From assembly GCF_900091855.1 (NCBI RefSeq), contig NZ_FMCH01000503.1, positions 1 to 36,902 of the forward strand: a stretch of 36,902 nt of DNA, given 5' to 3'. Below the pieces are notes generated by a model that saw nothing but the letters and a program-made list of their open reading frames with translations, was not told where the DNA came from and ran no database searches. This DNA is from Streptomyces sp. DvalAA-14. GTDB lineage: Bacteria; Actinomycetota; Actinomycetes; Streptomycetales; Streptomycetaceae. The position numbers were made by a program, and so were the translations under genes. Positions 1 through 7,069 of the stretch are shown in pieces (positions within the stretch are counted from its first letter, which is position 1; each line of letters begins with the position of its first letter).

Positions 1-1
1 G

Positions 2-196
2 CTGCCGCTGGCGGCCGATCACCAGCCCGCCACCCGCCCCGATCAACCTCCCCTGCACCAACTGCTGCACCATGCCCATTCCCCTCACGTCGAGGAGGCA
101 GGCCCACCACTCAAAGCCGTCATCCGCGCCAACCCTCGAACGGCCCAACCCCGATCCGCGGGCGCCCCCGTCCTGCTACTGAACTTGATTGAGTGA
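2..196 (+). CDS. Possible 3' end of an upstream gene (partial)
   Basis: Frame 2 is open from the window edge to a TGA at 194-196. That stop overlaps the ATG of the next gene as TGATG, the usual layout of translationally coupled genes. The 64 visible residues are rich in Pro, His, Ala and Leu, end in LLLNLIE, and show no domain I recognise. GC at third codon positions is only moderately high, so coding is not certain. SUKH immunity genes often follow a toxin gene, so this could be the tail of a polymorphic toxin, but that rests on position alone. It may also be non-coding sequence that happens to be open. Confidence 0.3.
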   Translation: MPLAADHQPATRPDQPPLHQLLHHAHSPHVEEAGPPLKAVIRANPRTAQPRSAGAPVLLLNLIE

Positions 197-786
197 TGTC
201 GGGGCCCGTCGCAGGGTGGCAGGGGCCAGCTCGCGCCTTCCCGGTGTGGCCGGAGCACGAGGATGATGCTCGCGTGATTCAAGATTTCCCGCCGTTGCCG
301 TTGCCCCGGTACGCCGTGGTCCGTATCGGCTGCTCACCAGGGGTGCCTGCCGAGATCGCCGCTGATCTGCGGGAAGTCGGCGTCCCAGCAGGGCTGATCG
401 GTTATGAGTACCAACCGCTGACTGAGGCGACGCTTCTGGACGGGATCGGTAAGAGCGGGGTGGTCGTTTTTGGGTCCAGTGGCCTGTTCGGTGGGCTCGG
501 CGTCGATGTGGCTTCGCGTCGCGTCGTGCAGATCCCCAAGATCGGGTCCGCGACCGGCTGGCATGTGAACAGGGACCTCGAAGCCTTCCACCGGTGCGTC
601 GCGGGCATCATCGCCCGCTTCCCGTTCTACGAGGAAGACGAGGAGGGCAGGTTCCAGGAGGTGGCGGACGAGCTTCGTCGGCTCCTCGCTGCTCTCGATG
701 CCACCGCACTTGCAGACAACGGGTTGTGGGAGACCTTGTGCGATGACGTGGCGATGGGCGACTACGCGAACTGGGAGGAGGAATGA
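196..786 (+). CDS. SUKH-4-type immunity protein
   Basis: This acidic protein of about 196 residues resembles actinobacterial SUKH-4 proteins of the SMI1/KNR4-like superfamily. Visible signs are a central segment reading VFGSSGLFGGLGVDVASR, the following strand VVQIPKIG, and a helix beginning NRDLEAFHRCVAGI. The C-terminal third is Glu/Asp-rich and ends in NWEEE. SUKH proteins are known as immunity proteins that neutralise nuclease or deaminase toxins of contact-dependent and polymorphic toxin systems. The ATG at 196 is chosen because it overlaps the preceding TGA; GTG at 193 is an equally possible start. The gene sits at an accessory edge, six bases from a broken transposase, so it may be an orphan immunity gene. 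The partner toxin cannot be named from this window. Confidence 0.65.
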   Translation: MSGPVAGWQGPARAFPVWPEHEDDARVIQDFPPLPLPRYAVVRIGCSPGVPAEIAADLREVGVPAGLIGYEYQPLTEATLLDGIGKSGVVVFGSSGLFGGLGVDVASRRVVQIPKIGSATGWHVNRDLEAFHRCVAGIIARFPFYEEDEEGRFQEVADELRRLLAALDATALADNGLWETLCDDVAMGDYANWEEE

Positions 787-792
787 GTCACG

Positions 793-1155
793 TCAGTCCT
801 CCAGGGCCAGGCCGGTGGTTTCGAGGCAGCCGTCGACGAGTTCTGGACGGTACTGGATCCTCTTGAGCCGACGTTTCACGGCTCGGGTGATCTGAGTGAG
901 GTCCGCGGCGGCGAGGTTACCGATCTCGCGTTTGACCAGTGACCAGATGCCCTCCTGTGGGTTGAGGCCCGGAGCGTAGGTGGGCAGGTGGAACACGGTG
1001 AGCCACTCGCCGTTCGTCTCGATGAACGCACGCATGTCAGCGGTCAGGTGCAGGCGGAGGTTGTCCCAGACCAGGACAATCGGGCCGCCGAGCTGGATGC
1101 GGGCGCGGACGATCAGGTCGCGGAAGTCGCGCATGCCCGCGTGCTTCACCAGGGC
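793..1155 (-). pseudogene. IS630-family transposase, C-terminal fragment
   Basis: Only the C-terminal part of a DDE_3/IS630-type transposase remains, from about ALVKHAGMRDFRDL to the stop at 793. It keeps the catalytic Asp region (VLVWDNLRLH) and the third acidic residue in the NPQEGIW motif. The N-terminal helix-turn-helix part and the first catalytic Asp are missing. Upstream the frame runs antisense through the dehydrogenase gene and has no transposase character. The fragment starts within ten bases of the dehydrogenase stop codon, so it marks an old insertion or deletion junction. No terminal inverted repeats were recognised. It cannot encode an active enzyme. Confidence 0.8.
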
Positions 1156-1862
1156 ACGCGTGTTCCGTCCCAGGAGAAGAAACCGCCGGTGGGGCCGTCG
1201 TCCGGGAGCAGGGCCAGGTGGAGGGCGCCCTGAGCGGCCTCGACCGGGTCGCCGCCGAGAGCCGCGGCCCGAGGGGTGAGATCGGTGGCGCGCGCGCCGG
1301 GGGCGAGCGCGTTGACCTTGAAGCCGTCCTCGGCCAGCGTCTGGGCGTAAAGGACGGTCAGGGCGTTGAGGGCCGCCTTGGACGACCGATAGGCGGCGGC
1401 ACCGCCGCTTCCCGGGGTGAATTGGGGGTTGGGGTTCGCGCTCCACGTCAGTGATGCCGTACCGCTGGAGATGTTGACGATGCGGGGGTGCGGCGACCGG
1501 CGCAAGGCGGGCAGGAAGGCATTGGTCACCGCCACCAGCCCGAACACGTTGGTCTCGTAGGTGCGCCGGAACTCCTCGGCATCCGTTTCGGCCGGCGGCG
1601 CGAGTGACAGCGCGACCCCGGCGTTGTTGACCAGGACGTCCAGGCGGTCCACCTTCGCCGTGGCCTTCGCGATGCCGTCGGGATCGCTCACGTCGAGGAT
1701 CAGCAGGTGGGCGCCGGCACCGATCTCCTCGACGGCCCGCTGCCCGCGACCGGCGTCGCGGGCGCCCACGTACACCGTGAGTCCCTCCGCGACGAGGAGC
1801 CGGGCAATATGTTTGCCGATGCCCTTGTTGGCACCGGTGACCAGCGCTGTGCGTTCATTCAT
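1146..1862 (-). CDS. Short-chain dehydrogenase/reductase (SDR)
   Basis: This 238-residue classical SDR is probably a cytoplasmic NAD(P)H-dependent oxidoreductase; the substrate is unknown. The nucleotide-binding motif TGANKGIG lies near residue 9. NNAG follows around residue 80, then NISSG with the catalytic Ser, and YRSSK with the catalytic Tyr and Lys. The C-terminus FFSWDGTRVPW matches the natural end of this subgroup, so the gene is complete although a transposase remnant abuts it. The start is ATG at 1862 (MNERTALVTG); longer frames upstream would run across the divergent regulator. The gene is divergent from an MmyB-type regulator, a pairing common in Streptomyces in which the regulator usually controls the SDR. 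A near-perfect palindrome lies between them. Confidence 0.9.
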   Translation of the reverse strand: MNERTALVTGANKGIGKHIARLLVAEGLTVYVGARDAGRGQRAVEEIGAGAHLLILDVSDPDGIAKATAKVDRLDVLVNNAGVALSLAPPAETDAEEFRRTYETNVFGLVAVTNAFLPALRRSPHPRIVNISSGTASLTWSANPNPQFTPGSGGAAAYRSSKAALNALTVLYAQTLAEDGFKVNALAPGARATDLTPRAAALGGDPVEAAQGALHLALLPDDGPTGGFFSWDGTRVPW

Positions 1863-1893
1863 GGCCACCAGGGTTCCGTGATCGCGGGCGCCC

Positions 1894-1918
1894 TGCCAGG
1901 GACAGCCTGTACCTGGCA
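1894..1918. promoter_or_regulatory. 25-bp palindrome between divergent SDR and regulator genes
   Basis: The site reads TGCCAGG, G, ACAG, C, CTGT, A, CCTGGCA. Both the outer 7-bp and inner 4-bp arms are exact inverted repeats around a single central C. It lies in the 77-bp divergent promoter region and is a likely operator for the adjacent MmyB-type regulator. The regulator assignment is inferred from position. Confidence 0.6.
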
Positions 1919-1939
1919 ACGGGAGGAACGGGAGGCGGT

Positions 1940-2518
1940 ATGGCACGGCAGGAGCTGGCCCACTACCTGCGGGACCGCCGGGCGCGGCTGCGTCCGCACG
2001 AGATCGGCCTGACACAGACCGGCACCGTTCGCCGCACACCGGGCCTGCGCCGTGAAGAGGTCGCGGAGCTGGCCCATATGTCGGTCGACTACTACGCGCG
2101 GCTGGAGCAGGCCCGCGGGCCCAGGCCGTCGGCCGGGATCCTGGACGCGCTGGCCCAGGCGCTGCGACTCACGCCGGCCGAGCGCGGTCACCTGTTCCGC
2201 CGGGCGGGGTCGAGCGTGCCCCCCGGCATCAGCGCCATGCGGCGGGTGCGCCCGCATGTGGCCCGGATGCTGGAACGGTTGCCGGGGACCGGTGCCATCG
2301 TCACTGACGCGGCGTACGGCGTCATTGCCTGGAACGCTCTGGCCCAGGCACTGCTCGGCGGCGATCTCGGACACGGTACGACGAACCTGGCCCGGCGCCG
2401 CTTCCTGGGCCGAGGTGGGATGCACGAGAGCTCCGGCGCTGAGGAGTCCGGGCACATACTGGTGGCACGCGCCGCGGGCGCCAATCCCGGCGGGCCGAAC
2501 GGACCGGCGGGAGGGTTC
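1940..2518 (+). pseudogene. XRE/MmyB-type transcriptional regulator, 3'-truncated
   Basis: The start at 1940 is preceded by GGGAGGCGGT. The N-terminal helix-turn-helix is intact: RTPGLRREEVAELAHMSVDYYARLEQARG, written here as RTPGLRREEVAEL followed by AHMSVDYYARLEQARG. The MmyB-like ligand domain begins normally (VTDAAYGVIAWNALAQALL, then NLARRRFL and ESGHILVAR). After about residue 178 the family's C-terminal segment is gone. The frame instead continues antisense through fxsA to a stop near 3010. Members of this family are usually about 260-290 residues. The gene therefore looks truncated by a deletion joining it to fxsA. The DNA-binding part could still be made, fused to a nonsense tail. 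Its expected target is the divergent SDR gene. Confidence 0.7.
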
Positions 2519-2986
2519 CTAGCGGCGCGCCCCGCCGGTCGCGGCGCCAATGAGCTTGCGTACCGGCGGGAAGAGCACCACGAGGGCCACCACATCGGAC
2601 AGGAAGCCCGGGATGATCAGCAGCAGGCCGCCCAGCAGTTGCAGGCCGCTCTTGCTGTCGATCGGCCGCTTGCGGGGCGCGGTCGCGCTCTGCTCGCCTT
2701 CGGGCGCGGGCCGGCGACGCCGCAGGCGCTTCAGGGTCGCCGTCATGTCGTCCCAGTTGCCGAGTCCGGCCCGCCTGGCCACGCCCGCGCCGAGAAGGTA
2801 TCCCGCCAGCAGGATGAGCAGCACCACGAAGCCGTTGGTGGCATAGGCCACCACGATCATCGCCCAGATCTCCAGCCCCACCCAGACGGCGACCCCCAGC
2901 GCCGCCAGCGCATGGGCTGTCAAACGCCGTCGCTTCGACGAGTTGGACAATTCATGATGTATCGGTGGAATAGTGGTCGAAGTCAT
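2519..2986 (-). CDS. fxsA: FxsA family membrane protein
   Basis: This 155-residue protein matches the FxsA family (PF04186). It has hydrophobic segments around residues 30-60 (ALAALGVAVWVGLEIWAMIV and VVLLILLAGYLLGAG), and the family hallmark LLLIIPGFLSDVVALVVLFPPVR near residues 115-140, given here as LLLIIPGFLSD plus the following hydrophobic stretch. In E. coli, FxsA overproduction relieves phage T7 exclusion by F plasmid; its normal role is poorly known. ATG at 2986 is chosen because GGAG lies five bases upstream; the frame extends further but lacks such a site. The 3' end touches the truncated MmyB regulator head to head. Confidence 0.88.
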   Translation of the reverse strand: MTSTTIPPIHHELSNSSKRRRLTAHALAALGVAVWVGLEIWAMIVVAYATNGFVVLLILLAGYLLGAGVARRAGLGNWDDMTATLKRLRRRRPAPEGEQSATAPRKRPIDSKSGLQLLGGLLLIIPGFLSDVVALVVLFPPVRKLIGAATGGARR

Positions 2987-3167
2987 ATCTCCAGTGTGGC
3001 GCAATGCTGAGGAGACGGTCACTCGAAGCAGATCGCCATCACTGTGGGTATCCCCTCCTCGTCAGGACGTCACCTCAGTGCCGCCCGGACTCACCGCGCC
3101 GGGACGATCTGACCGGAGCTGTTGGGCGACGGCCGAGGCCGTCCGCCACGCCCCTTCGCCGATCGTT

Positions 3168-3809
3168 TCAGACGGTGTCGACGGCTGCCCGTCCCACCTT
3201 TCCTTGCCTCGCCGACGCGAGGAGCACTGCTTCGGCTACTTCTTCGACGGGGCGGCCGGTGCCCGCGTCGATGTGGTCCAGGCCCAGCCGCCCGACGGCG
3301 TCAAGCATGAGCGTCTGGTATCGCACGGTGCGGGCCAGGAACTTGTCGATCAGGTAGCGGTTCGGGGCGGGCCTTTGCTCGTAGTGGCCGGCCGCGTGGA
3401 TGCGGTGGGACAGGACGCTCTCGTCCGCGGTGAGCCATACCGCCGCCGTGTGCGGCAGGGTGAGGTTCGCGACTCTCGTCGGCCACAGTGCTGATCCTTC
3501 GAGTACCAGGCCCGCGCGGCCCGTTGTCGCGTCGGCGTGCGCCGCGATCAGCTCCTCGATGCGGGGCCACAGCCGCTGGTAGTGGTCGAGTACGGAGCTG
3601 ATGAGTTCGTCGACCGTGAGGGATCGGTAGTGCTCATCGACGTGCGGCGGAACATCCCACCCCGGTGTCGGCCAGGGCCGGCCGGGGTGGCGTGCCAGGC
3701 CGTCCGTGGAACGGCAGTCGAATCCGAGCCGGTCGGCCACCACTTCGGCCACAGCGGATTTCCCCGCGTTCGACGTTCCGCCGATCAGCACCACGCGCAC
3801 GTCCTTCAC
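3168..3809 (-). CDS. P-loop NTPase, small-molecule kinase-like
   Basis: This 213-residue soluble protein starts with a Walker A motif GGTSNAGKS at residues 10-18, followed by a helix (AVAEVVADRLGF). A second conserved segment, GLVLEGSALWP, resembles the region that positions the nucleotide or substrate in the AAA_18/2-phosphoglycerate-kinase-like group. The pattern is that of small kinases rather than AAA+ machines, but the substrate cannot be predicted. The stretch RPAPNRYLIDKFLARTVRYQ is Arg-rich and may form the lid. It is monocistronic, between fxsA and the alcohol dehydrogenase gene on the same strand. About 180 bp separate it from fxsA. Confidence 0.7.
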   Translation of the reverse strand: MKDVRVVLIGGTSNAGKSAVAEVVADRLGFDCRSTDGLARHPGRPWPTPGWDVPPHVDEHYRSLTVDELISSVLDHYQRLWPRIEELIAAHADATTGRAGLVLEGSALWPTRVANLTLPHTAAVWLTADESVLSHRIHAAGHYEQRPAPNRYLIDKFLARTVRYQTLMLDAVGRLGLDHIDAGTGRPVEEVAEAVLLASARQGKVGRAAVDTV

Positions 3810-3888
3810 ACCCCTGACGCTACGTGCCGCGGCCGACCGTCTCGGACAGATGAGGCAGGCGGATGCCCCGCAGGCGCGCGGCCCCCCG

Positions 3889-4965
3889 TCAGGGAGTGAC
3901 GACCAGTCGCCCGGTCACGCCCCCCTCGGCGAGACGGGCCAGCGCTTCGTTGACCCGTTCCAGGGGGTATTCGGCTTCCACGCAGCCCCGGATGAGGCCG
4001 CTCGCGGCCATCTCCATGACCGTGTGGGCGTCGGCGAGGGTGGCGCCGACGGAGCCGCGGATCTCGGTTTCGCGTACGACGATGTCGAGCACGTCCAGGG
4101 CGGCCGGCCGGCCCGTGTAGCCGACGAGGACGACGCGGCCCCGGGTGCGGGCCATCCGCACCGCCTGGCCGGGAGTGTGTTCGCTGCCCACCGTGTCCAC
4201 GACCACGTCGCAGCCGCCTGCCCCGGTCGCCGCGCGGACGGCGGCGACCGGGTCGGTGGCGGCCGGGTCGAGCGCGGTGTCCGCGCCATAGCGCAGGGCC
4301 TGTTCCCGGCTCGGGCCGTGCGGGTCGACGGTGATGACGCGGGCTCCGTCGGCGACCGCGACCTGGACGACGGCCAGCCCCACGCCGCCGGCGCCGATCA
4401 CCGCGACGGTCTCCGCCGGCGCGACCCGGGCCACGCAGCGGATGGCGCGCACGGCGGTGGTTCCCGAGCAGCCGAGGACCGCGGCCTCGGCGAAGGCGAC
4501 GCTGTCGGCGATCGGCACCAGGCGGCGGGCCGACGCCAGGTGGTATTCGCTGAGCCCTCCGTCGGAATCGAATCCGACCTTGGCCGCCGGACTCGGGCAG
4601 AGGTTCTCCGAGCCCTCCGCGCACCAGCCGCACCGCCCGCAGCCTTCGTAGTAGTACGCCAGGACCCGGTCCCCGGGCCGGACCGCGGTCCCTTCGCCGG
4701 CTTCGGCGACCTCGCCGGCGATCTCGTGGCCGAGCACGATGGGCAGCGGCGGGGTGACGGCGGAGCCGTCGGTCAGGTGGAGATCGGTGTGGCAGAGCCC
4801 GGCGGCGCGGACCCGGATCAGCACCTGCCCGGGTCCCGGCACGGGGCGGGGCCGGACCTCGGTCTCCAGGGGCTTGCCCAGCGCCCGCAGCACCGCAGCG
4901 GACATGACCGGCGTGACTGACGTACCCGACGTGACCGACGTGACCGGCGTGACATCGCTGGCCAT
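3889..4965 (-). CDS. Zinc-dependent alcohol dehydrogenase, MDR family
   Basis: This is a medium-chain zinc alcohol dehydrogenase of about 358 residues. The catalytic zinc ligands are visible in AGLCHTDLHL and GHEIAGEV. The structural zinc lobe has four Cys in GCGRCGWCAEGSENLC, and the Rossmann motif is GAGGVGLAVVQVA. It should oxidise alcohols or reduce aldehydes with NAD(P); the substrate is unknown. The ATG at 4965 is preceded by GGAGG with five-base spacing, which decides the start. An internal ATG at 4905, which fits the usual family start, has no ribosome binding site. The N-terminus therefore carries an unusual 18-residue extension made of VTP/VTS triplets, encoded by a 9-bp tandem repeat. 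Confidence 0.88.
   Translation of the reverse strand: MASDVTPVTSVTSGTSVTPVMSAAVLRALGKPLETEVRPRPVPGPGQVLIRVRAAGLCHTDLHLTDGSAVTPPLPIVLGHEIAGEVAEAGEGTAVRPGDRVLAYYYEGCGRCGWCAEGSENLCPSPAAKVGFDSDGGLSEYHLASARRLVPIADSVAFAEAAVLGCSGTTAVRAIRCVARVAPAETVAVIGAGGVGLAVVQVAVADGARVITVDPHGPSREQALRYGADTALDPAATDPVAAVRAATGAGGCDVVVDTVGSEHTPGQAVRMARTRGRVVLVGYTGRPAALDVLDIVVRETEIRGSVGATLADAHTVMEMAASGLIRGCVEAEYPLERVNEALARLAEGGVTGRLVVTP
4900..4953 (-). repeat. 9-bp tandem repeat, six copies, in the ADH 5' end
   Basis: On the coding (minus) strand the unit is GTCACGTCG with small variations, repeated six times in frame. It encodes VTP, VTS, VTS, GTS, VTP, VMS. It separates the start codon that has a ribosome binding site from the conserved ADH start. 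Confidence 0.8.
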
Positions 4966-5321
4966 CGACACCTCCGCGAACCGTCCGCCGACGTTTCGGC
5001 GGTCTCCGTTCCGGGATCGTCACACGGCGGCTGCGCCCTCTCCGTCGCGCCCGCAGCCGGATTGACGTTTCTCCTGACGTTGACCTGCGGCTATACCCGT
5101 CGGCGCGGGCGAAGGTTCACCCGATGGTTGGACGTGGCCGCACCGATCGGCATGTCAGGGCCCGGGCTCGGCGTCACCGTTCCGGCGGACGGCCTGGCGC
5201 CTCCGACCTGCGGCATTCGCCGTCGGCGGGCGGTTTTCCGGGGTGGCGGACACCGCGGAAACCAGGAGACCTCGCCCGGTATGTTCCGACTTGTGTGGAT
5301 CATTGTCCCAGAGAGCGAGCC
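4966..5321. other. Divergent intergenic region between the ADH gene and the cytosine operon
   Basis: No gene is supported here. It must hold the promoter of the three-gene operon starting at 5322 and that of the ADH gene. TTGACG (5062), TTGACC (5080) and TATACC (5092) are present but not at a normal -35/-10 spacing. TGACGTT occurs twice, 12 bp apart (5063 and 5075). I could not define a promoter. Confidence 0.4.
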
Positions 5322-6314
5322 GTGGACTTCGAAACCTTTCATCAGGCCTACCCGCAGATGCTGCGGTGGCTGATCGACGACCCCGCCTACCGGAACGCTC
5401 CGCGCGGCTACGCCAGCCGCGAGCAGCTCGGCGTCCGGTTCCGTCTCGCGCGGGCGGATCAACGGGTGCCGTTCGTACCCGCCCGTCGCGTCAACATCGT
5501 CTTCAACTTCGCTGAGGCCCTGTGGTACTTGGCGGGCCGGGACGACCTCGACTTCATCGGCTACTACGCCCCCAGCATCCGCAAGTACTCCGCCGACGGG
5601 CACCGGCTGACCGGTACCGCCTACGGCCGGGCCCTGTTCGGCGCCGCCGAGGGCCGCCCGGACCAGTGGCCGGCCGTGGTGGAGACGCTCCGGGACGACC
5701 CGGACTCCAAGCGCGCCGTCATCCAGATCTTCCGCGGCGAGGAACTCCAGGTGGCCGGCAATCCGGATGTCTCCTGCACCCTCGGCCTGCAGTTCCTGCT
5801 GCGCGAAGGGGTGTTGCACGGCGTCGGCTTCATGCGCGCCAACGACGTGTACCGCGGGATGACCAGCGACGTGTTCTCCTTCACCTTCCTCCAGGAGATG
5901 CTCGCCCGCGAACTCGGCGTCGCTGTGGGCTCGTACGTCCACCAGGTCGGATCCCTGCACCTCTACGACCCGGACCACGCACGAGCCGTGGAGGTGCTGG
6001 CCGATCCGGCCGCCGACGAAGCCCCGGCCTGGGACTTCCCCGCCATGCCGGCCGGCGACAACTGGCCGTACGTCCGTGAAGTGCTCGCCGTCGAGGAGCA
6101 GTTGCGGCTGGGCCGGCACACGCTCCCGGCCGATCCGGCCGGCCTCGGGCTGCCCGACTACTGGTCCCAGGTCCTCGTCCTGTTCGAGGTGCACCGCCGG
6201 ATCCGGCAGCAGGAGGCCGTGGGCGAGCACCAGTTGGCTCTGCTGTCCCCGCTCTACCGCGCCCTGGTCGAACAGCGCTGGCCGAGCATCGCCCCCGCTC
6301 CCGTCGCCGGCTGA
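5322..6314 (+). CDS. ThyA-family pyrimidine C5 (hydroxymethyl)ase, predicted cytosine-specific
   Basis: This 330-residue protein has the thymidylate synthase fold motifs. They include DPDSKRAVIQ (phosphate-binding Arg), the nucleophile Cys152 in DVSCTLGLQF, the RANDVYRG segment, and LHLYDPDH (His/Tyr that bind the sugar). Aligned by eye to E. coli ThyA, the uracil-reading Asn177 is replaced by Asp183 (GMTSD versus GLPFN). Asp at this position is the known hallmark of dCMP/CMP hydroxymethylases such as T4 gp42. ThyA His147 is replaced by Thr. I infer that the substrate is a cytosine nucleotide and the product a 5-hydroxymethyl or 5-methyl derivative made with methylene-tetrahydrofolate. GTG at 5322 is chosen: GAGAG lies six bases upstream and family similarity begins there (VDFETFHQAYPQ). 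It heads a three-gene operon. Confidence 0.82.
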   Translation: MDFETFHQAYPQMLRWLIDDPAYRNAPRGYASREQLGVRFRLARADQRVPFVPARRVNIVFNFAEALWYLAGRDDLDFIGYYAPSIRKYSADGHRLTGTAYGRALFGAAEGRPDQWPAVVETLRDDPDSKRAVIQIFRGEELQVAGNPDVSCTLGLQFLLREGVLHGVGFMRANDVYRGMTSDVFSFTFLQEMLARELGVAVGSYVHQVGSLHLYDPDHARAVEVLADPAADEAPAWDFPAMPAGDNWPYVREVLAVEEQLRLGRHTLPADPAGLGLPDYWSQVLVLFEVHRRIRQQEAVGEHQLALLSPLYRALVEQRWPSIAPAPVAG

Positions 6315-6325
6315 AAGGCACCCCG

Positions 6326-7069
6326 ATGACGACCAGCACCCATTGGAAGGACACCGTCGGCGTGGCCGACGGCTTCGACGCCTACGACGACCTGCCCGAA
6401 CGCCTCATCGGCTACCCCGCGGTGTTCGCCGCCGTGGGCATCGGCTCGCCGGCCGTCCGCACCGTCCTCGACTACGGCTGCGGGCCGGGCAAGGTCGCCG
6501 CCCGGATCGCCGCGGCCTGCGACGCCCGGGTGGTGGCGGCCGACATCTCGCCCCGGATGCTGGACATCGCCCGCAGTCGCCGCCCGCACCCGCGCGTCGA
6601 CTACCGGGAGATCGACAGCGGCAAGCTGACGTTCCTCGCCGACGGCTCCGTGGACGCGGCCATGTCCTGCTACGTGTTCATCAACGTCGGCGACGTCGCG
6701 CTCCTGAGCGAGATCGCCGCCGAGATCCACCGCGTGCTGCGCCCCGGCGCCCGTTACGCGGTGCTCGACACCAACCCCGGCACCACGGGGGTCCGCTTCT
6801 CCACCTTCCGCAGCGGCGAGCCCGGTCGCAGCTACGGCCCCGGGGAGCGGCGCCGGGTCCTGCTCGAACAGCCCGGGGGCGGTGATCCGCTGGAACTCAT
6901 CGATCACCACTGGCCCCGCCAGACCTACCTCGATGTCCTCTCCGAGGCGGGCTTCAGCGACCTGACCGTCGAGGAGCCCCTGCTCACCGATCCCTCCGCC
7001 CTGCCCGGCGACAACGCCGCCGAGGCGACCCGTCCGCCCTTTCTCATCGTCTCGGGAGTCAAACAGTGA
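6326..7069 (+). CDS. Class I SAM-dependent methyltransferase
   Basis: This 247-residue methyltransferase has the SAM-binding motif I VLDYGCGPGKVAARIA near residues 48-63. An acidic motif II region follows (RVVAADISPRMLDIARSR), then a motif IV-like stretch (GSVDAAMSCYVFINV). It belongs to the Methyltransf_11/25-type small-molecule enzymes. It starts 12 bases after the ThyA-like gene, with AAAGG upstream, and its stop overlaps the next start as GTGA. It is therefore translated with both neighbours and probably acts on the same intermediate. The substrate is not evident; O- or N-methylation of a modified cytosine or nucleoside is a reasonable inference only. Confidence 0.85.
   Translation: MTTSTHWKDTVGVADGFDAYDDLPERLIGYPAVFAAVGIGSPAVRTVLDYGCGPGKVAARIAAACDARVVAADISPRMLDIARSRRPHPRVDYREIDSGKLTFLADGSVDAAMSCYVFINVGDVALLSEIAAEIHRVLRPGARYAVLDTNPGTTGVRFSTFRSGEPGRSYGPGERRRVLLEQPGGGDPLELIDHHWPRQTYLDVLSEAGFSDLTVEEPLLTDPSALPGDNAAEATRPPFLIVSGVKQ

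Noticed and set aside
1940-3010. A continuous 356-residue frame covering the MmyB regulator and beyond
   Set aside because: Past about 2518 it runs antisense to fxsA, whose protein has clear family motifs; the regulator is treated as truncated.
5062-5097. TTGAC- and TATACC-like promoter boxes before the cytosine operon
   Set aside because: Spacings of 6 and 24 bases are outside the range of a working -35/-10 pair.
5322-6314. Housekeeping thymidylate synthase
   Set aside because: Asp replaces the uracil-reading Asn and the gene sits in an operon with an N-glycosidase and a methyltransferase.
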